Below, piece by piece: positions 17,171 through 26,912 of a stretch of DNA of 54,112 nucleotides. The notes beneath the pieces are model-generated. The model worked only from the letters and a program-made list of their open reading frames with translations. It made no database searches and was not told the origin of the DNA. Origin of the DNA: a virus; IMG/VR virus record IMGVR_UViG_3300002131_000051, positions 1-54,112 of that record, one strand, 5' to 3'. A program made the position numbers and the translations under genes. How positions within the stretch are numbered: the stretch's first letter is position 1; each line of letters opens with the position of its first letter.

Positions 17171-17917
17171 ATGAAAGCACAAAAAAAAGTATTAACCGAC
17201 AAGGTTTACAAATTAACAAAGTCTGAAGCTCCTTTATCATTTTTGATTCCAACGAGACACTCAGCGCAATTTCCATTATTATATTTTGATGAAGAGTCTG
17301 GGACTAACAGAGCATTACGCTATGCTAGAAACCAAAAAACTCCTTTTGAGGATGAACAAGATGGGAATGCAATTTTAGAGCCAGTTACTTTTGAGGATGG
17401 GTTCTTATCTGTTCCAAGAACTAATCCAGTTCTGCAACAATTTCTTTATTATCACCCACTGAATGGAGTTAAATTCATTGAGGTTAATGAGGAGAAAGAT
17501 GCCTCAGTAGAGGTTGACAAATTAAATATTGAAGTTGATGCTCTTATTGAAGCAAGACAACTTAGTGTTGACCAATTAGAGATGGTATCAAGAGTATTAT
17601 TTAATAGAGATGTAACTAAGATGTCTACAGCTGAATTAAAAAGAGATATCTTGGTATTTGCTAAAAATGATCCACGTACATTCCTAAGTGCTGTAAATGA
17701 CCCAGCATTAAAGTTTCAATCAACTGTTTCTTTAATTTTTGAAAAAGGATTCCTTACGTTCAGAAAGAGCAACAAGGAAGTGTGGTTTAATATAGATTCA
17801 AACAAAACAAAAATGCTAAACATTCCATACGGAGAAAATCCAATGGATATTGTTGTGTCATATTTGCAATCAGACAGTGGTTTAGATACTTATAAAATTC
17901 TTGAAAAACTATTATAA
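17171..17917 (+). CDS. Conserved virion-block protein, unknown function
   Basis: 248 residues. The N-terminal half (about 18-110) is beta-rich and includes PTRHSAQFPLLYFDEESGTNRALRYARNQ split by an acidic loop. The middle (about 130-170, LSVDQLEMVSRVLFN...MSTAELKRDILVFAK) has a helix-extended-helix look similar to Rho-N/SAP nucleic-acid-binding motifs. The gene lies between the capsid and connector genes and is isolated by terminators on both sides. It may be a minor head or DNA-contact protein. I cannot name a family. Confidence 0.5.
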   Translation: MKAQKKVLTDKVYKLTKSEAPLSFLIPTRHSAQFPLLYFDEESGTNRALRYARNQKTPFEDEQDGNAILEPVTFEDGFLSVPRTNPVLQQFLYYHPLNGVKFIEVNEEKDASVEVDKLNIEVDALIEARQLSVDQLEMVSRVLFNRDVTKMSTAELKRDILVFAKNDPRTFLSAVNDPALKFQSTVSLIFEKGFLTFRKSNKEVWFNIDSNKTKMLNIPYGENPMDIVVSYLQSDSGLDTYKILEKLL

Positions 17918-17940
17918 TATCTGAAAAACAATTAAAATAC

Positions 17941-17977
17941 AAGACCCAATCCAAAAAATGATTGGGTCTTTTTTTTT
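17941..17977 (+). terminator. Intrinsic terminator abutting next promoter
   Basis: A perfect 11-bp stem AAGACCCAATC (17941-17951) / GATTGGGTCTT (17960-17970) with an 8-base loop and seven T residues. The -7 element of the next promoter starts 3 bases after the T run. Confidence 0.9.
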
Positions 17978-17979
17978 GC

Positions 17980-17987
17980 TATCTTTG
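17980..17987 (+). promoter_or_regulatory. Promoter -7 element TATCTTTG for connector/tail operon
   Basis: TATCTTTG lies 17 bases before the ATG at 18005, immediately after a terminator T run. Its -33 region falls within the terminator hairpin. A short leader (about 10 bases) is predicted. Confidence 0.75.
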
Positions 17988-18004
17988 TAAAAAATGTTTT
18001 ATAG

Positions 18005-18985
18005 ATGATTAACTCAGTTAGAAATACAGTATTATCTATACTTAATAAAAATAATTACGGGTACATTTCTCCTTCTGATTTCAATTTATTTGCAAAGCAG
18101 TCGCAGTTAGATTTGTTCGAGACGTATTTTTATCAGTATAACTATCAGATAAACAAGGAGAACGCTAGGCAGTCTGGCGAAGGATATGCCAATATCACTA
18201 AAGGGATAGAGGAGTTGATTGATATTTTTTCTGTCACAAGCCCGTTGAGTTTAAGCACACTTCAACCAACAATTAACAATACATATTACCTTCCATCCCC
18301 TACAACAACTGGTGATGACTACTACTTACTGAACAAAGTATTAGTATATTCTGATTTAATTACAAGTGGAGTTACAACGGCTATTGGTGCTGGTCTTGAA
18401 TTAATTGACTCAAATGCTACATTTCAAACAAATGGAGTTCAAGCTGGAGACATCATAGGGCTTGTTAGCGGAGGTATTACTCAATATGTGACTGTTGCAT
18501 TAGTAAATAGTCAAACGTCCATTACAACGACTGCCAGCATCATAACTTTAACTCCTTGGAATGTACCAGGTATATCGTATAGTGTATATGATGACAAGAC
18601 GAGCGAAGTAGAGAAAGTTTCTCACAACAAGATAACAATGTTGAATAGTTCAAAGCTAACTAAGCCAACACTGACATACCCTGCTTATACGGAAGAAGCA
18701 ATTACTCTTACAGCATTTCCATCTACAATAAATAATATTGGTCAAGTGGTATCTCAGTACATACGATACCCAAAAGCTCCGAAGTGGACATTCGTTTCCT
18801 TAACAAATGGAGAGCCTACATTTGATCAATCACAACCTGACTATCAGGATTTTGAATTATCATTAGATTGCGAACCTGACTTGGTTAGTAAAATTCTTCA
18901 GTATGCAGGTATGTCAATACGTGAAGTTGGTGCAGTTCAGTTTGGACAAAGCCTAGAACAGGTTGACAATCAATCTCAACAATAA
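18005..18985 (+). CDS. Head-tail connector/ring-like structural protein
   Basis: 326 residues. The N-terminus (MINSVRNTVLSILNKNNYGYI... then SDFNLFAKQSQLDLFE) is helical and is a pattern I recognise from the gene following the capsid block in Bacteroidota podoviruses. Residues about 85-200 are beta-rich; the C-terminal part includes FELSLDCEPDLVSKILQYAGMSIRE and a Gln-rich tail. Position between capsid and nozzle genes suggests an adaptor ring below the portal. It begins a new transcription unit. Exact equivalence to a crAss-like ring protein is a guess. Confidence 0.6.
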   Translation: MINSVRNTVLSILNKNNYGYISPSDFNLFAKQSQLDLFETYFYQYNYQINKENARQSGEGYANITKGIEELIDIFSVTSPLSLSTLQPTINNTYYLPSPTTTGDDYYLLNKVLVYSDLITSGVTTAIGAGLELIDSNATFQTNGVQAGDIIGLVSGGITQYVTVALVNSQTSITTTASIITLTPWNVPGISYSVYDDKTSEVEKVSHNKITMLNSSKLTKPTLTYPAYTEEAITLTAFPSTINNIGQVVSQYIRYPKAPKWTFVSLTNGEPTFDQSQPDYQDFELSLDCEPDLVSKILQYAGMSIREVGAVQFGQSLEQVDNQSQQ

Positions 18986-18991
18986 TAGTTT

Positions 18992-19915
18992 ATGAGTTAT
19001 ATATCGCAGTATCAGTATTATGAGAATGGGGGTCTTCAGCCTGAAGATGCTAATTGGGGTTCATTTCAGTATGTATCTCTATATGATGTAGTAAATAACT
19101 TTATGTTGATGTACTCTGGAAACCATAGCTTGGTGAACAATGAGGAAAGATTTAAGATACTATTCCATGCAAAGAGAGCAATACAAGAATTGAACTATGA
19201 TGCATTTAAAGAAATTAAAATACTAGAGCTTAGTGTTGATGATCAGTTGAGATTTATCTTGCCGTCAGACTATGTAAATTGGGTTAGAATCTCTATTGAA
19301 AAACAAGGCATACTTTATCCGTTAAGTGAGAACATACAAACAAACTGGTCATCGGCATACTTGCAAGATAACACTGGCAAGATATTATTTGACCAAGATG
19401 GAAACGCATTGTCTCCTCAGTTCTCGCAATTAGATTACGACAGAATATTTACTATACAGCCAACTATATATTTAAACAGCTTATCACCGTATAACGGTAT
19501 GTCTGGGTATAATGATAACGGGGTTTGGTATTTCTCTAAAAGTATTGGTGGAAGTTTCGGATTAAACACTGAGACAGCTAATGCTAATCCTACATTTAGC
19601 ATCAATAAAAAAGGCGGTGTAATTAACTTCAGCTCAGGAATACAAGGTGAGTTAGTTGTTCTTGAGTATGTATCAGACGGGATGGAGAATGGTGACGATA
19701 GCATAGTTACTGTAAATAAAATGTTTGAAGATTATATATATGCTGCTATTGAGTACGCTTTATTAAGCTCTAAACTTAATGTTCAAGAGTATGTTATAAA
19801 TAGAGTTAGAAAAAGAAAGACCGCATTGTTAAGAAATGCTAAAATAAGAATTAGTAATATCCACCCAGGAAGATTATTAATGAATATGAGGGGTCAAAAT
19901 AAGTGGCTAAAATAA
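18992..19915 (+). CDS. Tail tubular/ring protein-like
   Basis: 307 residues. Helical region at about 25-75 (VVNNFMLMYSGNHSLV...FKILFHAKRAIQELNYD), then a beta-rich centre, then a C-terminal helical stretch ending ISNIHPGRLLMNMRG, which I recall from crAss-like connector proteins. The layout (helix bundle, beta domain, helices) is like T7 gp11-type tail tubular protein A. It lies 6 bases after the previous gene and is followed immediately by the nozzle-like gene. Function is inferred from order and pattern. Confidence 0.6.
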   Translation: MSYISQYQYYENGGLQPEDANWGSFQYVSLYDVVNNFMLMYSGNHSLVNNEERFKILFHAKRAIQELNYDAFKEIKILELSVDDQLRFILPSDYVNWVRISIEKQGILYPLSENIQTNWSSAYLQDNTGKILFDQDGNALSPQFSQLDYDRIFTIQPTIYLNSLSPYNGMSGYNDNGVWYFSKSIGGSFGLNTETANANPTFSINKKGGVINFSSGIQGELVVLEYVSDGMENGDDSIVTVNKMFEDYIYAAIEYALLSSKLNVQEYVINRVRKRKTALLRNAKIRISNIHPGRLLMNMRGQNKWLK

Positions 19916-19916
19916 T

Positions 19917-22900
19917 ATGGCAAATTTAACTAGAAGTTTTTCGTTAGGCAAAATGAACAAGAGTGTTGATGAACGCCTTGTTCCAAATGGGGAATATATC
20001 GATGCCTTGAATGTTAGGATGGGTTCAACCGAAGAATCCGAACAAGGCGTTATAGAAAACGCTAAGGGTAATACGGGGCTTACCCAACTTGAATATAACG
20101 GAACTCCATTAAGCTCTTCAGCTAAATGTATAGGGGCATTTGATGACGGCACGAATGAGACAATCTATTGGTTTGTCCATGATGAAAACTTTGCACCATC
20201 TCCTACTGGAAAAATAGATTTAGTTGTATCATACAATGTAAATACATTTGTTCTTATATATCACTTAATAAGTCTACAAGATGGAACATCCACAAGTAGC
20301 ACCTTAAACTTTAGTGATAAGTATCTGATAACTGGTGTTGATAAAGTTGAAAATTTATTGTATTGGACAGATGACTATAATCCTCCAAGACAGATAAATA
20401 TAAATAATAACTACGCCAACCCAATAGCTGGAGTAGATCAGTTTTCTTACGAGTCAATACTTGTTATTAAAAAACCACCAGTGGCTGCTCCAGGTGTTAC
20501 GCCAATGGCTACCTCTAGTCAAGATAATTATCTTGAGGATAGGTTTATTTGTTTTGCGTATAGATACAAGTACGCAGATGGAGAATACTCAGCAACATCT
20601 CAGTGGAGTAAGCCAGCATTTATACCAAATTATTTCTCTTATAATTCAGCAACAGCTTTAAATGATGGAATGAAAGGCATTTCCAATATGGCTTCTGTAA
20701 CTTATAACTCAGGAGGACCATTAGTGAAGTCTATTGATTTACTATTTAAAGAGATGGACTCCCCTATAATTAGAGTAATTGATAAGGTAAACAAATTAAA
20801 GGATGGTTTATCTAATAATACTAATTATAGTTTTCAGTTTGAAAATAGTAAAATATTTACAATACTTAGTGAGTCGGAAATACTAAGACTATACGACAAT
20901 GTCCCATTATTATCTAAGTCTCAAACTGTTATGGGAAACAGAATGATGTACGGAAACTACGTAGATGGATATGATTTAATTGATCAGTATGGAGCCTCAA
21001 CAAGATTAGAGTATAGTGCAGAGTTATTGTCAGCTGAAGTTGGAGAAGTAGAAATAAGTCATTCTTTTTCTAGTGCAAATTATTCAATTAATGGGTCGGT
21101 TTCAGTACCCAGTTCTAAAGTAAACTTTGATTTCTCAGTAGCAAATCAAAGCCTTGTGTCTGGTGGAATTATTTCATTTGAAATAAGATATACTTGGGCT
21201 CAGTACAACGGTGACCTTCCATCTCCAATAGATAAGCAACAGCCAACAACTATAAATTTTTCATATATTCTGCAGCAAGACTTTAATAGCGTTTATGATT
21301 TATCAATAGATCCTGACTTTGTTGAAAAGATTGGGACAGCTTTACCTAACCCTCCAGGGACGATACAAACTGTTGCAAATTCTTGCTCTGGTACTACTTT
21401 TACAGATATATTTAACTGCTTAATAGAACAAACCCTCGCAGGAGGAGGTCCAACGGTTTATAAGTATGAAAGTGGAATATCAGCAGCTGGGCAGCCAATT
21501 CAGATATTTTCTAGCCCTGGTAGTGATACAATTTCTCTTCAGATTCCAGCAATTCGATATGTTGACGATCCATTATTCACAACAATTACGAAGAACGTAT
21601 ACGCATACTACAAAATGGAGGATGCTCAAGCGATATATTCAGAGAACGGAAACCCAACCAGCCTTCACAGCAATAGAGGTTATGAGGTTGGAATGGTGTA
21701 TATGGATGAATTTAATAGATCATCAACTCCGTTAGTAAGCAAGTATAACGCTATACACGTACCATGCTCAGCATCAGAATATCAAAATAGAATACAGGTA
21801 ACAATTCCAGCCATTCAAGAAGCACCATATTGGGCTAAGAGGTATAAATTTGTGGTAAAGCCTGATAAAGAGTTATATGAAGTAATATACTCTAATTTTT
21901 TTGTTAGAGACTCAATAACTGGAGCTGACTATTTCCTTCTTGAAGGACAGAACTCTCAGAAGGTTGAAGTGGGCGATGAGCTTATTGTAAAAGTTGATAC
22001 TACTGGAGCTTTAAATACTTGTACGTATACATCTGTTCTTGATAAACAAGCATACGCTGCTGACTTTTTAGATCCAGCTCCACAAGATCAATATGGAAAT
22101 CCAATTCCCGTTCCAACTGGAGTGTATATTAAGATTCAATCAAATAATTTTAGTACAGATATTAACAATACTGGGGGCATACCAAATTATATAACATACG
22201 GAATAAAGAAAAACAATACTACCAACGCACCTTGTGCTAATGTATCCTATCCAGTATCTACTGTAGACCCGAATAACCCAGGCGTAATTATCCCCATCCC
22301 AATTCCAGCTGGGTCATCAATATACCTCAATTTTAAAAGTGATAGGGAAGGGAAGTATAATGTTGCTGGTAAACATTATGAATACGAAAACACACTAACA
22401 GCATCTCAAGATTACAATAGTTTTAAAGAATGGTGGGATGGAGATAATGTTGCATTAACATTAAATGGCAGCAATTCAACATCGTCTTCGACTAGTGGTC
22501 CTGCTCCAGTAGCGTACTATGACCCTATAGTAAATCCAACTGTTGGTATTTGCAACTCATTAGATGTTTTTTTCCATTTTTTTAGTCCGTATCAGTTGGT
22601 TATGAATGGTATACTTGGGTACACAAAAGGAAAAAAGGTTACATACAACTCAGTTCAAATTGTTATAATTAGAGCAGGAGCAAGCGTTGTATTTGAGACA
22701 AAACCATTAGATGCAGCTCCAAATATTTGGTACGAATCATCTGAGGTATTTGATATAAATAGCGATGGTGAGCATATGGGTAATAAGCAAGACCAGGATA
22801 TAGCTACAAACACGCCAGCCATTATTAATACTGATTTTTTTAACTGCTATGCTTTTGGAAATGGAGTAGAAAGTTATAAAATACAAGACTCAATTATAGG

Positions 22901-24566
22901 CAAGGCATTATCATTAGGTAATAGAGTTTATGCTACAACAGATCTTGACTATAGAAGAACAAGAAGATATTACGACATAACATATAGTGGTATATACAAT
23001 GAAGAGTCAAATATAAATAGGCTCAATGAGTTTAACCTTGGCTTACTTAATTATAAATCACTTGACCAATCATTTGGTCCTATAAATAAGATGTTTGCCA
23101 GAGAGACTGATATCCTTGCTTTACAAGAGGATAAAATATCTTATGTGCTTCAAGGAAAAACAATACTTCAAAGCCCAGGCGTACAAAGTACGCTTATGGC
23201 TGTGCCAGAGATACTTGGTCAGCAAGTGGCTAGAATTGAAGAATACGGAATATCACATAACCCTGAAAGCTTTGTCCAATGGGGAGCAGATAAATACTTT
23301 ACAGATGCAAAACGTGGGGCTGTAATACAGTTAAAAGGCTCTTCATATTCTAATGATCAGTTGACCCCAATATCAAATCAAGGAATGAGAACTTGGTTCA
23401 GAGACTTGTTTAATGAATCGTTCAATACGCAAAAGATTGGCGGATTTGACCCATACATGAATGAGTATGTATTATCTTCAAATGATACGCCAATTCCTCA
23501 AGATAGCATAGCTACTGATTGTGGTATAACTACCGTCATAGATATAGAAAGTGAAGCTGCTGTATTTAATCAATCTATTGATTTAGGCAACTTAGTTGGG
23601 AATGTAGATATAGATTACAATATAACATTATTAACTGGAACAGCTACTATAACAGTAACATATAACGGAATAACATATACAACTGGACCCGTTACTACAA
23701 GTGGCACGTTAACTATATTGAAAAACTTAGTAAATGTTTCTTTGGCTGAGTTGACAATATCTACAACTGGAAGCGTAGCCATGTCTTATACTGTAAACTG
23801 TCCTGATGCTGATGATATAACAATTATACTTGTCACACTGACTAGTAATAGTGAGCAAGGATTACAAACCACGAATCAATATAGATGGACTTCTGGAACA
23901 TTTATATCTCCAATTCATAGCGATACAATAATATTTCCAGCAGGCACATCTCCAGTAGTAGCTCAATACAACTTAGTAACTGGACCACAAGGTGGTGGGG
24001 TGATACCTATAAATGGAGCCACAGTCACAATGCTAAATAATACATATGGATCAGATAATTTTAACTTTGATCAATCTCAAGATAAGTTTAAATACTTAAG
24101 AACAAATACTTTGTATGCGAATAATGCTACAGATATTAACTCATTAATTTTAGCTTCTAATAATTTAACTCCAATAATCCCTCCAACAAGTGGGAATACA
24201 GCTTATTATGCTGATTTTATAATGCCATCGGTTGGTTCATATTTGTATTTAATATGGGATTACAGAGAAAAAACTCAAATAAATTTATGTTTTGATGATG
24301 ATTCAGCTCATGATGTATGCTGTATATGTGAGGGTGGACCAGAACCTAGCCCTCCAACTTATAAAATTATAGATTGCACAACAGCCGTAGAGCAGATTGC
24401 ATTGCTTACATCATCGTTTAGCGTAGGTGATGTAGTTAAATATAAAATAGGAGCAGGAGGCGGAACGGGAGTTGACAAATATGGAACAATTTCATCTATA
24501 TCAATTTCATATGCAGTTGTAGATGCAACAATTCAATCAACTAGCACATTTGACTGCCCATCTTAA
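19917..24566 (+). CDS. Tail nozzle/stabilisation protein (beta-propeller type)
   Basis: 1549 residues, starting one base after the upstream stop. The N-terminus (RSFSLGKMNKSVDERLVPNGEYIDALNVRMGS, split here for length) has the NGEY.DALNVR pattern of P22 gp10/T7 gp12-like tail nozzle or DNA-stabilisation proteins. The next ~1100 residues are repetitive beta-rich sequence with blades such as KCIGAFDDGTNETIYWFVHD and KYFTDAKRGAVIQL, consistent with a beta-propeller. The C-terminal ~350 residues look like an extra adhesin-like beta domain containing a CVCCICE-like Cys cluster (VCCICEGG) near residue 1465. It should close the short tail and retain DNA. Confidence 0.75.
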   Translation: MANLTRSFSLGKMNKSVDERLVPNGEYIDALNVRMGSTEESEQGVIENAKGNTGLTQLEYNGTPLSSSAKCIGAFDDGTNETIYWFVHDENFAPSPTGKIDLVVSYNVNTFVLIYHLISLQDGTSTSSTLNFSDKYLITGVDKVENLLYWTDDYNPPRQININNNYANPIAGVDQFSYESILVIKKPPVAAPGVTPMATSSQDNYLEDRFICFAYRYKYADGEYSATSQWSKPAFIPNYFSYNSATALNDGMKGISNMASVTYNSGGPLVKSIDLLFKEMDSPIIRVIDKVNKLKDGLSNNTNYSFQFENSKIFTILSESEILRLYDNVPLLSKSQTVMGNRMMYGNYVDGYDLIDQYGASTRLEYSAELLSAEVGEVEISHSFSSANYSINGSVSVPSSKVNFDFSVANQSLVSGGIISFEIRYTWAQYNGDLPSPIDKQQPTTINFSYILQQDFNSVYDLSIDPDFVEKIGTALPNPPGTIQTVANSCSGTTFTDIFNCLIEQTLAGGGPTVYKYESGISAAGQPIQIFSSPGSDTISLQIPAIRYVDDPLFTTITKNVYAYYKMEDAQAIYSENGNPTSLHSNRGYEVGMVYMDEFNRSSTPLVSKYNAIHVPCSASEYQNRIQVTIPAIQEAPYWAKRYKFVVKPDKELYEVIYSNFFVRDSITGADYFLLEGQNSQKVEVGDELIVKVDTTGALNTCTYTSVLDKQAYAADFLDPAPQDQYGNPIPVPTGVYIKIQSNNFSTDINNTGGIPNYITYGIKKNNTTNAPCANVSYPVSTVDPNNPGVIIPIPIPAGSSIYLNFKSDREGKYNVAGKHYEYENTLTASQDYNSFKEWWDGDNVALTLNGSNSTSSSTSGPAPVAYYDPIVNPTVGICNSLDVFFHFFSPYQLVMNGILGYTKGKKVTYNSVQIVIIRAGASVVFETKPLDAAPNIWYESSEVFDINSDGEHMGNKQDQDIATNTPAIINTDFFNCYAFGNGVESYKIQDSIIGKALSLGNRVYATTDLDYRRTRRYYDITYSGIYNEESNINRLNEFNLGLLNYKSLDQSFGPINKMFARETDILALQEDKISYVLQGKTILQSPGVQSTLMAVPEILGQQVARIEEYGISHNPESFVQWGADKYFTDAKRGAVIQLKGSSYSNDQLTPISNQGMRTWFRDLFNESFNTQKIGGFDPYMNEYVLSSNDTPIPQDSIATDCGITTVIDIESEAAVFNQSIDLGNLVGNVDIDYNITLLTGTATITVTYNGITYTTGPVTTSGTLTILKNLVNVSLAELTISTTGSVAMSYTVNCPDADDITIILVTLTSNSEQGLQTTNQYRWTSGTFISPIHSDTIIFPAGTSPVVAQYNLVTGPQGGGVIPINGATVTMLNNTYGSDNFNFDQSQDKFKYLRTNTLYANNATDINSLILASNNLTPIIPPTSGNTAYYADFIMPSVGSYLYLIWDYREKTQINLCFDDDSAHDVCCICEGGPEPSPPTYKIIDCTTAVEQIALLTSSFSVGDVVKYKIGAGGGTGVDKYGTISSISISYAVVDATIQSTSTFDCPS

Positions 24567-24585
24567 TTAATTAAAAATAAAATAA

Positions 24586-25527
24586 ATGGCAACTTATTAT
24601 TTAGACGGAAATACATTAGCGAACTCAGCAGCTGTATATACAAATGTAAATCTTACATCGTGTGCACCTGATGGATATTATTCCGATGGTGTTATATCAA
24701 GGCAGCAGATTGGCTGTGTATTATCTCCTGCAGAGGAATGTGCAGCATGCCACTTAGATTGCGACCAAATATTAATAGCAAATGATACAGCGGAAGGAGT
24801 GTACTCAATTAGTACAGACATAAATTCCACCAGCATTGGGGCTGTTGTTATAACCTTCAAGTCTACTGTTGGAGGTGTGTCTTTTGGGAATCAACCTTTA
24901 GGTGTGAGAGCAATATATAACAATGTTACATACAATGAGTTAAGTGAACCTATGGCTGGATACCACGCATCATCATCTCCTGCTAATTTTACATTTGTAT
25001 CTCCATTTACCCCTTCCTGTTCGATAACTGGAGTAACATTCCCATCTGTCCCATCATTTTATTATGATGGGTTATCTTTCTTCACAACAGGAGCGACTCA
25101 ATCAATATCAGTTGCTGCTAGTGATGTATCAACGGTAAACTATGTAGCAGGTAGAATGGTAGTACCAAAAATAACAACTTCTCCAGATATGTTAATGTTT
25201 GAAATTGCAAGTCTATGTGATTTAACAAGTGAATTTCAATTAGAAGTATCATGCCCTATATCTTTAACTGGATTTGGGATTTCTGCCGTTTATAGTTCGC
25301 CTCCTGATCAGAATTTCTGCAATAATCCGATACTATATACAGCTTATAATGTCCCAGTTAGCAGTCCAGAAGTATACGGGGTTCCTGGGCTTTTTGATTG
25401 GGTATTTTCAGATCCTAATGGCGAATATGTTTTAGCGGATGGGTATTATCTCGTTCAGCATCCTAGCCAAAACTATATTATTGAAGTTGGGAATGGAGTT
25501 GTATCACAATTATTAACATGTCCATAA
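24586..25527 (+). CDS. Tail-associated beta-rich protein with Cys-rich N-terminus
   Basis: 313 residues. Residues 20-65 contain six or more Cys (SCAPDG, IGCVL, EECAACHLDCDQ), suggesting a metal-stabilised or disulfide knot. The remainder is beta-rich with few charged residues. The N-terminal DGYYSDG pattern echoes the C-terminal 'GEYVLADGYYLVQHP' of the same protein. The Cys-rich region recalls the end of the preceding nozzle protein. It follows that gene by 19 bases and is probably attached to the nozzle; no enzyme motif is visible. Confidence 0.5.
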   Translation: MATYYLDGNTLANSAAVYTNVNLTSCAPDGYYSDGVISRQQIGCVLSPAEECAACHLDCDQILIANDTAEGVYSISTDINSTSIGAVVITFKSTVGGVSFGNQPLGVRAIYNNVTYNELSEPMAGYHASSSPANFTFVSPFTPSCSITGVTFPSVPSFYYDGLSFFTTGATQSISVAASDVSTVNYVAGRMVVPKITTSPDMLMFEIASLCDLTSEFQLEVSCPISLTGFGISAVYSSPPDQNFCNNPILYTAYNVPVSSPEVYGVPGLFDWVFSDPNGEYVLADGYYLVQHPSQNYIIEVGNGVVSQLLTCP

Positions 25528-25537
25528 ATAAAATAAA

Positions 25538-26365
25538 ATGGCAGATTACACATTGACATATTCGGAATGGGCGCAGGGATTCCCATCTTTCTACTCGTAT
25601 ACTCCTGATTGGATGATAGGTATGAATAACTACTTCTATACTTTTAAGGGTGGTAATTTATATAGACACAACGTAAACAACATAAGAAATAACTTCTATG
25701 GGATTCAGTACAACTCAACACTGAAAAGCGTATTTAATGACTTGCCATTAGAGAACAAGTTATTTAAAACAATAAACCTTGAGGGTGATAATTCTTGGCA
25801 AGCTAATTTAATTACTGATATTCAAGACTCAGGATTTATAGATGCATCGTGGTTTGAGAAAAAGGAGCAGTCATGGTATGGTTTTGTTCGTAATACTGGA
25901 ACAGTCCCATCTCAAACATCTGAGTACGCATTGCGATCATTGAATGGTATTGGTAAGAGTGCGACAGTTACATTTGGTGTAAACACAGCAACTATATCAT
26001 TTTCTACAAATATCAGCATAGGAAACATTATAAGTATTGGCGATATGATGTACTTTTCATTGCCACCAAACTACGGCACACCGTCACTAGCTGGTCAAAT
26101 TACAGCAGTCAACATAAATCTTAGGGCAGGTATAAACGAGATAGTTATAAACACTGATGGGAATACATTTATTCCAGTGGTAACACCAGCTCCAACAACT
26201 ATACCAATCCCTATTAATGATGCGTACTTCTTATACATTAAGAACTCAGTAGCTGAGTCGCATGGTGTGTTAGGACACTATTGTGTGTTTGATATCACAA
26301 ACTCAAACACAAATAAGACAGAATTGTTCACAGTTGAGTCAGAAGTTATGAAATCGTTTCCTTAA
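25538..26365 (+). CDS. Tail structural protein
   Basis: 275 residues. The N-terminal half (FPSFYSYTPDWMIGMNNYFYTFKGG, divided as FPSFYSYTPDWM and MNNYFYTFKGGNLYRHN) is a pattern I recognise from tail proteins of crAss-like phages, with NFYGIQYNS and FNDLP..NKLFKTINLEG following. A beta-rich insert with Pro-rich segment (VTPAPTTIPIPI) lies near 220-235. It is in the same unit as the nozzle gene. A tail hub or fibre-attachment role is suspected. Confidence 0.6.
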   Translation: MADYTLTYSEWAQGFPSFYSYTPDWMIGMNNYFYTFKGGNLYRHNVNNIRNNFYGIQYNSTLKSVFNDLPLENKLFKTINLEGDNSWQANLITDIQDSGFIDASWFEKKEQSWYGFVRNTGTVPSQTSEYALRSLNGIGKSATVTFGVNTATISFSTNISIGNIISIGDMMYFSLPPNYGTPSLAGQITAVNINLRAGINEIVINTDGNTFIPVVTPAPTTIPIPINDAYFLYIKNSVAESHGVLGHYCVFDITNSNTNKTELFTVESEVMKSFP

Positions 26366-26371
26366 ATTTCT

Positions 26372-26379
26372 TATCTTTG
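26372..26379 (+). promoter_or_regulatory. Promoter -7 element TATCTTTG abutting start codon
   Basis: TATCTTTG sits 8 bases before the ATG at 26388, so transcription would begin at or just before the start codon, giving a leaderless or nearly leaderless message. No strong -33 element is visible. Confidence 0.55.
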
Positions 26380-26387
26380 CGATACGT

Positions 26388-26912
26388 ATGGGAGTATTTA
26401 ACTTGTTCAGAAAGAAAAAAGAGAATCCTGAAGACTTACTAAAGTTTATATCAGTAGACAGAGGTATACTTTGGGAAGCTATTTCTGATTTTAAAGATAC
26501 CATTAAAAATATAGATGGAGCAATAAATCACAATACTGATGAGATGGCTGAGGTGTTTCCTCTGGAGCATCATATTCAGGATGGTTTATATACAAGAGAA
26601 ATACTTATGCCAAAGGGATCGTTAGTTGTTAGCTTCATACATAAGACAAATCATCCGTCATTTTTTATGTCAGGAGAGATGTCTATATTAGCTGATAATG
26701 GAGAAATTAAAAGAATAAAAGCTCCAATGAAGGTTATGACTGAAATTGGAACACAAAGAGTTGCCTATATGCATGAAGATTGCGTATGGGTTTGCGTATA
26801 TAAAACAGATAAAGAAACAGTTGAAGAGGCGGAGAAAGAGGTTTATACTGAAGACTATCTCGACCTTCCTGAACACATCATTTTAAATAAAAAATTACAA
26901 TGGCAGGATTAA
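26388..26912 (+). CDS. Cupin-like small virion-block protein
   Basis: 174 residues. The core PLEHHIQDGLYTREILMPKGS (split as PLEHHIQDGLY/TREILMPKGS) followed by IHKTNHPSFFMSGEMSIL and GTQRVAYMHEDCVWVCV is a small cupin-type beta barrel pattern (H-x..., G-x-Y-x-R-E, M-x-x-G) found in many phages. The His residues near 61-62 and 85-89 could bind metal. The C-terminal tail is acidic. It has its own promoter and overlaps the next gene by 13 bases. The biological role of these phage cupins is unknown. Confidence 0.6.
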   Translation: MGVFNLFRKKKENPEDLLKFISVDRGILWEAISDFKDTIKNIDGAINHNTDEMAEVFPLEHHIQDGLYTREILMPKGSLVVSFIHKTNHPSFFMSGEMSILADNGEIKRIKAPMKVMTEIGTQRVAYMHEDCVWVCVYKTDKETVEEAEKEVYTEDYLDLPEHIILNKKLQWQD

